Of a stretch of 20,858 nt of DNA, positions 8,577-14,683 are shown piece by piece. Within the stretch, counting starts at the first letter, position 1; each line of letters begins with the position of its first letter. The stretch is from NCBI GenBank assembly GCA_900771425.1, contig CAAGNV010000075.1:1-20858 (forward strand), read 5' to 3'. Made by a program: the position numbers and the translations under genes. The DNA comes from Bacteroidaceae bacterium (GTDB lineage Bacteria > Bacteroidota > Bacteroidia > Bacteroidales > Bacteroidaceae). The notes beneath the pieces were generated by a model that ran no database searches, was not told where the DNA came from, and saw nothing but the letters and a program-made list of their open reading frames with translations.

Positions 8577-9512
8577 ATGGAACACATCAAATGCTTAATC
8601 ATCGGTTCGGGACCTGCAGGTTATACAGCAGCCATCTATGCTTCGCGTGCGAACCTTAACCCAATAGTTTACGAAGGCATTCAGCCTGGAGGTCAGTTGA
8701 CCATCACTGACATGATAGAGAACTTCCCTGGTCATCCCGAAGAACTCTCGGGGCAGGACCTCATGGACCTCATGCGCCAGCAGGTCGATAAGTTCGGTGT
8801 CGAGGTACGCGAACATATCTGCGTGAAGAGCGACCTCTCGCAGCGTCCTTATCACTTTACATTTGACGACGGAAGCGAAGTGACCGCCGACTCGGTAATC
8901 ATCGCAACTGGTGCCAGTGCCAAGTTCCTCGGACTTGACGACGAGAAGAAATACATGGGTGCCGGAGTCAGCGCATGTGCTACCTGCGACGGGTTCTTCT
9001 ATCGCAAGAAGGTCGTTGCTGTCGTTGGTGGCGGCGACACGGCATGTGGCGAGGCTTGCTATCTGGCAGGTCTGGCATCGAAGGTGTATCTCATCGTCCG
9101 CAAGCCGTTCCTTCGTGCATCGAAGATTCTGCAGCAGCGTGTGGCTGACAATCCGAAGATTGAAGTATTATATGAGACAAACACCGAAGGCCTCTACGGC
9201 GAAGACGGAGTAGAGGGTGCACACCTCATTTATCGTAAGGGTGAGGCCGACGAACGCCGTTACGACCTGCCTATCGATGGCTTCTTCCTCGCAATCGGTC
9301 ACAAGCCAAACTCCGACGTGTTCCGTCCATGGGTAAATACTGACGAGACTGGCTATATCATCACCGAAGGCAATACTCCTTGCACTAATGTGCCAGGCGT
9401 GTTTGCTGCGGGCGACGTTGCCGACCCAACTTACCGTCAGGCTATTGTTGCTGCTGGTAGCGGCTGCAAGGCAGCGATGGAGGCAGAGAAATATCTGGCG
9501 AGTCTGGGCTGA
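8577..9512 (+). CDS. trxB: Thioredoxin-disulfide reductase
   Basis: A 311-residue FAD- and NADPH-dependent cytoplasmic enzyme that reduces thioredoxin. The N-terminal FAD-binding motif is GSGPAG (10-15). The redox-active pair is in ACATCD, Cys134 and Cys137, and lies between the FAD and NADPH domains as in the low-molecular-weight TrxB family. The NADPH-binding motif GGGDTACGEA starts at 151, and the C-terminal FAD motif is VFAAGDV (about residue 276). Length is typical. It begins 107 bp after the lolA-like gene, with a degenerate repeat in the gap. No consensus promoter is evident, so it may be read from upstream. The start ATG places the dinucleotide-binding fold at the expected distance from the N-terminus. 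Nothing is missing or disrupted. Confidence 0.97.
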   Translation: MEHIKCLIIGSGPAGYTAAIYASRANLNPIVYEGIQPGGQLTITDMIENFPGHPEELSGQDLMDLMRQQVDKFGVEVREHICVKSDLSQRPYHFTFDDGSEVTADSVIIATGASAKFLGLDDEKKYMGAGVSACATCDGFFYRKKVVAVVGGGDTACGEACYLAGLASKVYLIVRKPFLRASKILQQRVADNPKIEVLYETNTEGLYGEDGVEGAHLIYRKGEADERRYDLPIDGFFLAIGHKPNSDVFRPWVNTDETGYIITEGNTPCTNVPGVFAAGDVADPTYRQAIVAAGSGCKAAMEAEKYLASLG

Positions 9513-9604
9513 TAGGGCAGATAGACCCAATAGGGCTTATAAGGCTCATAAGACATATTAGTCCTATAAGCCCTATTACTCCTATAAGCCCTATTAGTCC
9601 CATA
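9511..9604. repeat. Degenerate repeat and stem-loop after trxB
   Basis: Variants of ATAGGGCTTATAAGG begin at the stop codon and continue about every 10-11 bp. AATAGGGCTTATA (9529-9541) is perfectly complementary to TATAAGCCCTATT at 9565-9577 and again at 9583-9595, giving two alternative 13-bp stems. It may act as a terminator for the ftsK-lolA-trxB cluster, although no clean T-tract follows (the next run is a CATAAAAATT). Confidence 0.75.
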
Positions 9605-9705
9605 AAAATTCTCTTATAGCAAAAAAAACTTGCAAATCGTGTAGTTTATTCGCGATTGTTGCGTCTAATGTGCGTATAAATCAAAAAAACCGAACTCATA
9701 GACAA

Positions 9706-11199
9706 ATGAACTCTTATCAACTCTATCGCTTAATAAGCAAGAACCAGAAGCTGGCAATGAAACGCCATCCTATGTTCGAGTCGAACAAGGCAATGAAGGT
9801 GTTTGGCTACATCTTCGCTGGATTCTGGGCAGTATATCTGATTGTCTTCGGCGTTGTCTTCGGCAATGCTCTTGGCGAAGAAAGCCGTGAGGCCTACGAC
9901 ATTCTCAATGGTGGCTTCATCATATTCCTTGCAATCGACTTTTTCACCCGATTCGGAATGCAGGAAACGCCTGCTCAGGAGATAAAGCCTTACAAGTTGT
10001 TGCCTGTTAAGGTCAATTTCTTGCTTAACACGTTCCTTGCACGCATTGGTCTCAGCGGATACAACCTGTTCTGGTTCTTCTTCTTCGTTCCGTTCACGAT
10101 ATTTGCCATCTGGATGAAGCCCTACTGCACTTTCATTAGTGGTATAGGCTATCTGTTCGGCGTGTGGCTGATGTTTGTGCTGAACGGCTATTGGTACCTG
10201 TTCTGGCGTACACTCGTCAATCAGAAGATGTATTTCATCATTCCGCCTGTCCTCGTCTATGCCGCACTCATTTATTTCGGCATGGTGGATGGTGACTGGC
10301 TGTTCAACGGTTCCATGGAGTTCATTCGTGGCTTCATGCATTTCAACCCGCTGAGCATCTTCGGCACACTTGCCGTGATTGTCGTGCTGTTCTTCATCAA
10401 CCGATTCTTCCAGCGTAAGTTCATCTATCAGGAGATATCGAAGCAGGAAAAGGTAAAGAAAGTGCGCTCGCGCGAGATGTCGTTCCTTAACCGTTACGGC
10501 GTGATAGGCGAGTACCTGAAGCTGGAAATCAAGTCGCTCCAGCGCAATGCAATGGTACGCAAGCAGTTCATCACCGGACTTATCTGCATGGTTATGCTTT
10601 GCTCCATCTTTGCGTTTTCCAATGTTTACGATTCGGGCTTCATGCGTACTTTCGTATGTGTCTATTGCTTTGCCTGTCTGGGAGTCATCACTCTTACCAG
10701 CGTGATGTGTGTCGAAGGCAACTACATCGACGGACTGATGAGCCGCCGCGAGTCAGTACTCTCGTTGCTCAAGGCAAAATACTTCTTTAACTGTGCGATG
10801 ATGATTGTGCCGGTTCTTTTCATGCTCGTGCCTATATTCAAGGAAAAGACTTCAGTTATGGAGGCACTCGGATGCCTGTTCTTCACTACCGGCGTCATCT
10901 TCCCGTTCCTGTTCCAACTGGCTGTATATAACAATACGACCATTCACCTCAACAATCAAATCACAAAGAGCGGTCGAGGCACCAAGGCCCAGATGATAGT
11001 GTCGATGGTTGCTTTGTTCGTGCCGATGGGCATCATGTATGCTTTCGTCGTCATGTTCGATAAGGACATCGCCGGCGTCATCCTCACCGTCATCGGACTT
11101 GCAGGTACGCTTGCGTCACCGCTTTGGCTCAGTAATATTTATAAACGTTTTATGAATCACAGATATGAAAACATGGCAGGTTTCCGTCAAACTCGATAA
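9706..11199 (+). CDS. ABC transporter permease, DUF5687-like
   Basis: A 497-residue integral membrane protein that resembles the DUF5687 family of Bacteroidetes ABC permeases; the substrate is unknown. The N-terminus YQLYRLISKNQKLAMKRHP is followed by many hydrophobic helices (near 33-53, 66-80, 118-137, 143-163, 176-193, 217-232, 288-304, 316-335, 362-378, 388-407, 430-450 and 456-475), with a basic cytoplasmic loop at about 235-285. The motif around QETPAQEIKPYKLLPV (86-101) looks family-specific. I chose ATG 9706; a GTG at 9670 would add 12 polar residues absent from what I remember of relatives. The 3' end overlaps the ATPase gene by 35 nt, so the two are very likely translated together as one transporter. 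No consensus promoter was found upstream. Confidence 0.8.
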   Translation: MNSYQLYRLISKNQKLAMKRHPMFESNKAMKVFGYIFAGFWAVYLIVFGVVFGNALGEESREAYDILNGGFIIFLAIDFFTRFGMQETPAQEIKPYKLLPVKVNFLLNTFLARIGLSGYNLFWFFFFVPFTIFAIWMKPYCTFISGIGYLFGVWLMFVLNGYWYLFWRTLVNQKMYFIIPPVLVYAALIYFGMVDGDWLFNGSMEFIRGFMHFNPLSIFGTLAVIVVLFFINRFFQRKFIYQEISKQEKVKKVRSREMSFLNRYGVIGEYLKLEIKSLQRNAMVRKQFITGLICMVMLCSIFAFSNVYDSGFMRTFVCVYCFACLGVITLTSVMCVEGNYIDGLMSRRESVLSLLKAKYFFNCAMMIVPVLFMLVPIFKEKTSVMEALGCLFFTTGVIFPFLFQLAVYNNTTIHLNNQITKSGRGTKAQMIVSMVALFVPMGIMYAFVVMFDKDIAGVILTVIGLAGTLASPLWLSNIYKRFMNHRYENMAGFRQTR

Positions 11200-11902
11200 C
11201 ATCAAGAAGACGTTTGGCGACAAAGTAGTACTCGACATCCCTGAGTTCACCATCAATCAGGGGGACATAATGGGACTGGTAGGCAACAACGGTGCGGGCA
11301 AGACTACGCTCTTCCGCATCATCCTTGACCTCCTTCAACCCGACAAGGGCGGCAAGGCATCGATCAACGAGTTCGTAACCAACGAGTGTGAAGATTGGAA
11401 GGACATCACAGGCGCATACATCGACCCAGGTTTCCTCATCGACTTCCTCACTCCAGAGGAGTATTTCGACTTCATTGCCAAGGTGAACAACATCGGCAAG
11501 GATGAAGTTGCTGAGCACCTTCAGAAGTTCGAGCACTTCATGGGTGGTGAGGTCATCGGTCAGAACAAGCTGATACGCAACCTCTCTGCCGGCAATCAGC
11601 AGAAGGTAGGTATCATCGCAGCAATGCTGCACAAGCCAGGACTCCTCATACTCGACGAACCTTTCAACTTCCTCGACCCATCGAGTCAGCTCGCCATGAA
11701 GCGCATACTCGAGGAGTACAACCGCGAGACGGGTGCAACCATACTCGTGTCGTCGCACAACCTCTCCCACACACTCGACATCTGTTCGCGCGTCACACTG
11801 CTCGAACATGGTCACATACTCAAGGACTTGGATCATCTGACAAACGACAACCGTCAGCAGGTAGTGGATGAAATCGAACACTATTTCGAAGATAATCTCT
11901 AA
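11165..11902 (+). CDS. ABC transporter ATP-binding protein
   Basis: A 245-residue ATPase that should power the permease encoded just upstream. Walker A is GNNGAGKTT (40-48), the signature motif LSAGNQQ (140-146), Walker B LLILDEP with Asp164-Glu165, and the switch histidine is His198 in SSHNLSH. The signature departs from the common LSGGQ by an alanine and an inserted-looking asparagine, a variant I associate with multidrug- or bacteriocin-type ATPases. The start overlaps the permease by 35 nt; there is no later ATG, GTG or TTG before the conserved strand VKLDNIKKTF, so the start is well supported. Its 3' end overlaps the NlpC/P60 gene by another 35 nt. Export is more likely than import, as there is no binding protein. 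Confidence 0.95.
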   Translation: MKTWQVSVKLDNIKKTFGDKVVLDIPEFTINQGDIMGLVGNNGAGKTTLFRIILDLLQPDKGGKASINEFVTNECEDWKDITGAYIDPGFLIDFLTPEEYFDFIAKVNNIGKDEVAEHLQKFEHFMGGEVIGQNKLIRNLSAGNQQKVGIIAAMLHKPGLLILDEPFNFLDPSSQLAMKRILEEYNRETGATILVSSHNLSHTLDICSRVTLLEHGHILKDLDHLTNDNRQQVVDEIEHYFEDNL

Positions 11903-12434
11903 ATCATTCATGGTCGGCGCTGTGCTGACCATGTTTGTTTTTGTCTCATGTTCAACCCATAGGCATACAGTCATGTATCATGGGCAGGACATGGGCGAAC
12001 TGGTTCGTGCAGCTTCCCGACTTGGGTTTGCCATTGAGGAGGACGACGACTGGGCACTGATGATTGAGGCATCGACATGGATGGGCGTGCCGTACAGATA
12101 CGGTGGCGACACGCGTGCCGGTGTCGATTGCTCGGGCCTGACGTGTGCCATCTATGAGAAAGTCTATGGCAAGCGACTCCATCGCCGGAGCATCGAACAA
12201 TATCAGCAGGACACCAAACACATAAAACAAAGCAAACTGCGGCAAGGCGACCTTGTGTTCTTTTCTACATCATCGGGCACAACGCCGTCGGCCGACAACA
12301 TCAATCATACAGGTATTTATCTGCGCGACGGCAAGTTCATACATGCCAGCAGCAGCCGCGGCGTTGTCATCGACAACCTGTCAACGGCTTATTATGCACG
12401 TTGCTGGGTTGGCGGCGGTCGTGTGAACAAGTGA
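11868..12434 (+). CDS. NlpC/P60 lipoprotein, probable cell-wall peptidase
   Basis: A 188-residue lipoprotein of the NlpC/P60 family, cysteine peptidases that usually cut the D-Glu-to-diamino-acid bond in peptidoglycan stem peptides. A signal peptide ends in the lipobox FVSC with the lipidated cysteine at 28. The catalytic cysteine is Cys88 in GVDCSG, preceded by the typical PYRYGGDT. The catalytic histidine is His147 in NHTGIY, and the third polar residue is His159 in FIHASS. All are present, so an active enzyme is expected. The chosen start overlaps the ATPase gene by 35 nt; the alternative ATG at 11910 would leave a signal peptide without basic residues, so the longer form is preferred. Its place in the transporter unit may mean co-expression only, or that it processes or remodels the wall for the exported product; that is inference. 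Confidence 0.9.
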   Translation: MKSNTISKIISKSFMVGAVLTMFVFVSCSTHRHTVMYHGQDMGELVRAASRLGFAIEEDDDWALMIEASTWMGVPYRYGGDTRAGVDCSGLTCAIYEKVYGKRLHRRSIEQYQQDTKHIKQSKLRQGDLVFFSTSSGTTPSADNINHTGIYLRDGKFIHASSSRGVVIDNLSTAYYARCWVGGGRVNK

Positions 12435-12689
12435 TTCCGCTTCGTAGCATCTTTCTGCCCGACGGCTACTCTGTTTGACTACAGTCTGCCGTGTGGACGG
12501 ACACGGCTGCCTCTTGCTCCAGTCCCACCTGCTTGGTACTGCAGTACTGCCTGCTTGGTACTGCAGTACTGCCTGCTCGGTACTGGACAGACGCCTGTTC
12601 GTTCCTACTTGTGACACTGCCTGTAAATGCTATTCGGTACTGTGAACGTACTGCTTTTCTCCTAAAAAAACCTAAATAATTGTCCTATA
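12435..12689. other. Intergenic region before the MORN gene
   Basis: No gene is visible. It contains the 22-bp array at 12528-12593, a later isolated relative of its unit near 12635-12654 (GGTACTG ... GTACTG) that is out of phase, and an AT-rich stretch leading to the promoter. I see no clear terminator after the NlpC/P60 stop. Confidence 0.5.
12528..12593. repeat. 22-bp tandem array (3 units) with palindromic core
   Basis: Units start at 12528, 12550 and 12572, exactly 22 bp apart. The first two are identical and open with CCTGCTTGG; each contains the perfect 12-bp palindrome GTACTGCAGTAC. The third keeps CCTGCTCGGTACTG and then diverges. A decayed unit lies in phase upstream at 12506 and the start of another at 12594. 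The array lies about 100 bp upstream of the MORN promoter. Confidence 0.92.
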
Positions 12690-12721
12690 TTTGTCAGTTT
12701 GCGGAATAATTGCTATATTTG
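12686..12721 (+). promoter_or_regulatory. Duplicated Bacteroidetes promoter for the MORN gene
   Basis: TATATTTG occurs at 12686-12693 and again at 12714-12721, 28 bp apart. The TTTG of the first (12690-12693) is exactly 20 nt before the second, so the pair reads as a full consensus promoter in which one -7-like box doubles as the -33 box. Transcription should start near 12728, about 30 nt before the ATG. The first box has no clear -33 partner of its own. Confidence 0.8.
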
Positions 12722-12760
12722 TCAAGTTTTAACAATAATACAGACGAGGCGAAATAATAT

Positions 12761-13885
12761 ATGAAGCGAATAGATAAAATAATACTGACAGCAGCAATGG
12801 CGGTTTTGCCGCTGACCATGTCTGCACAGAAAAACGGGGTGGGGCAATACACCTTCCCCAAAGGCGGCGGCACCTATGTAGGTGAACTGTCGGGCGGAAA
12901 GCCGTCGGGCAAAGGCAAGACCACGTTCCCTACTGGCGATACTTACGAAGGCGAATACGTGAAGGGCAAGCGACAGGGATTCGGCGTATATCAGTTTACT
13001 GACGGCGAGAAGTACGAAGGCGACTGGTTCGATGACCATCAGCATGGCCGCGGGGTATATACGTTTGCCACGGGTAACCGCTACGACGGACTGTGGTTCA
13101 AGGACTTTCAGGAAGGCGACGGCACGATGTACTACTTCAACGGCGACAAGTACCAGGGCAAATGGAGACAGGACATGCGTGAAGGCGAGGGCACTTATAC
13201 CTGGGCCAACGGCGCTATATATAAAGGTTCGTGGGTGCAGGACAAGAAGGAAGGCAAGGGACTGTTTGACTGGAACGACGGCAGTACCTACTACGGTGAC
13301 ATGAAGGCCGACCAGCGCAACGGCTACGGCAACTACCACTACAGCAACGGCGACAGTTATGCCGGTATGTGGAAGAACGACCTGATGGACGGCAAGGGCA
13401 TCTACACCTTTGCCAACGGCGACAAGTACGAAGGTGACTACCTGGGCGGCAAGCGCCACGGACAGGGCATCTTCACCTATCAGGGCAAAGGCAAGTACGT
13501 AGGTGGATTCAAGGACGGACTGATGAGCGGATTCGGTACTTACACTTGGAGCGACGGCTCGTGCTACGAAGGCTATTGGGCTGAAGACTACCAGAACGGA
13601 CGAGGCAAGTTCACCACGAAGGAAGGCGACGTCTATGACGGCGAGTGGGCTCACGGCGAGATGAACGGCGAGGGCGTGCTACGCATGAAGGACGGCAGCA
13701 AGTTCAAGGGACACTTCGTCGATGGCAAGAAACACGGCAAGTGCATCGAGGAAGACCCTGAGGGAGTGCGCTTTGAAGGCTCGTATGTCGAGAACGTACG
13801 CGACGGAGCGTTCACCGAGAAAGACCGCAACGGCAAAGTGCTACGCAAGGGAACATACAAGCGCGGCGTGCCCGAATATGAATAA
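12761..13885 (+). CDS. Exported MORN-repeat protein
   Basis: A 374-residue protein with a cleavable signal peptide (MKRIDKIILTAAMAVLPLTM, then SAQ; cleavage near 22). The rest is a tandem array of MORN repeats, each exactly 23 residues (69 bp) of the form YxGxWxxxxxxGxGxYxxxxGxx. I count 14 from about residue 38 to 359, the last two weaker (FKGHF, FEGSY), then a short basic tail. MORN repeats form an elongated beta sheet and usually bind lipids or partner proteins; no enzymatic domain is fused, so a scaffold or surface role in the periplasm or outside is the best inference. Paralogous expansion is suggested by the very regular repeat length. It is followed after 23 bp by the YhcH-family gene, so these two form an operon behind the duplicated promoter. 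MORN is certain; the function is not. Confidence 0.93.
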   Translation: MKRIDKIILTAAMAVLPLTMSAQKNGVGQYTFPKGGGTYVGELSGGKPSGKGKTTFPTGDTYEGEYVKGKRQGFGVYQFTDGEKYEGDWFDDHQHGRGVYTFATGNRYDGLWFKDFQEGDGTMYYFNGDKYQGKWRQDMREGEGTYTWANGAIYKGSWVQDKKEGKGLFDWNDGSTYYGDMKADQRNGYGNYHYSNGDSYAGMWKNDLMDGKGIYTFANGDKYEGDYLGGKRHGQGIFTYQGKGKYVGGFKDGLMSGFGTYTWSDGSCYEGYWAEDYQNGRGKFTTKEGDVYDGEWAHGEMNGEGVLRMKDGSKFKGHFVDGKKHGKCIEEDPEGVRFEGSYVENVRDGAFTEKDRNGKVLRKGTYKRGVPEYE

Positions 13886-13908
13886 TTTTAACTTAACAGA
13901 CATACACT

Positions 13909-14355
13909 ATGATTATCGATTCACTTGAAAACTTAACTAAGTACGTACAACTGAACCCATTGTTCAGTAAAGTAGTGGAGTACATCAACACTCACGACCT
14001 GTCAGAACAACCTGAAGGCAAACAGGTAATCGACGGCGACGACCTCTATGTCAATTTCTCGTTGGCAAAGGGGAAGACACACATTGAGGCAAAACTCGAG
14101 AGCCATGATGCCATGATCGACATCCAGATTCCGCTCTCATGCACGGAGGTCATGGGCTACACCCCACGCAAGGACCTGCCCGAACAGCCATATAATGCCG
14201 AGAAGGACATCACCTTCTACAAAGGATTGGCTCAGCAGTACATAGCTGTCAGCCCAGGCATGTTTGCCATATTCTTCCCACAGGACGGTCACGCACCATG
14301 CATTGCTGAAGACGATATAATAAAGAAAGTTATATTCAAAGTACGTGCTTTGTAA
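13909..14355 (+). CDS. YhcH/YjgK/YiaL family protein
   Basis: A 148-residue protein of the YhcH/YjgK/YiaL (DUF386) family, small cupin-like proteins that are often linked to sialic-acid or other sugar catabolism and to the beta-subunit of Ebg beta-galactosidase. The length, the opening MIIDSLENLTKY, the segment KLESHDAMIDIQ and the C-terminal FPQDGHAPC are typical. Glu64, His66 and His128 are probable metal ligands by family analogy. No signal peptide is present, so it should be cytoplasmic, unlike the exported MORN protein encoded 23 bp upstream; a shared function of the two is not obvious. No sugar-catabolic genes lie next to it, so the substrate cannot be inferred from context. The stop at 14355 coincides with the inner end of the dispersed 121-bp repeat. 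Confidence 0.9.
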   Translation: MIIDSLENLTKYVQLNPLFSKVVEYINTHDLSEQPEGKQVIDGDDLYVNFSLAKGKTHIEAKLESHDAMIDIQIPLSCTEVMGYTPRKDLPEQPYNAEKDITFYKGLAQQYIAVSPGMFAIFFPQDGHAPCIAEDDIIKKVIFKVRAL

Positions 14356-14475
14356 ATAACTCAAGTTTCGCAAGCTCCACTTTAAGTAGAAAAGTAGTCA
14401 GTAGACAGTAGTTCTTGCTCCGATACTCTGCGCAAGCGGCAAGCCGAGCGAAGTAGGATTGATGTGGCAGAATTT
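14355..14475 (+). repeat. Dispersed 121-bp repeat, copy 2 (module A)
   Basis: The inverted partner of 1-121: 96 bp (14380-14475) are identical to the reverse complement of 1-96, and about three of the remaining 25 differ. It starts at the stop codon of the YhcH-family gene. Bases 14362-14410 also resemble 20634-20680 in the same orientation. Confidence 0.9.
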
Positions 14476-14683
14476 GCCAATCAGCAGTAAAGAACAAAGG
14501 GTCATGAAGTCATCCCTCTACTTAACTCCTTAACTCCAAAACTCCTTAACTCCTAAAAAACTGAGCAAGTTGAAAACTTGCGAAAGTTGAATAAATAATA
14601 ATTAAATTTAAACCTTATCACCTTACTTCATCCTTCCTCCCCGCCCGAAAAGGGAGGGGGCAAGGGGGGGGCTTTTCCTTGCA
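14476..14683. other. Leader region of glgB, repeat-rich
   Basis: No gene. It holds a 25-bp sequence (14530-14554) that is repeated exactly at 16798-16822, a perfect 7-bp hairpin (GCAAGTT/AACTTGC, about 14564-14580), an AT-rich stretch near 14583-14615 and a GC-rich hairpin CCTCCC...GGGAGG (about 14635-14658), then a G8 tract at 14664-14671 only 12 nt before the glgB ATG. No TAnnTTTG promoter was found, so glgB may be read from upstream or from a non-consensus promoter. Confidence 0.6.

Noticed and set aside
9670..9705. GTG start 12 codons upstream of the DUF5687-like gene
   Set aside because: The added residues are polar and do not look like part of the family; ATG 9706 gives the expected start.
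12722..13654. 310-codon open frame on the minus strand inside the MORN gene
   Set aside because: It is antisense to strongly repetitive MORN coding DNA; its Val/Ala-rich product is a by-product of the repeat.
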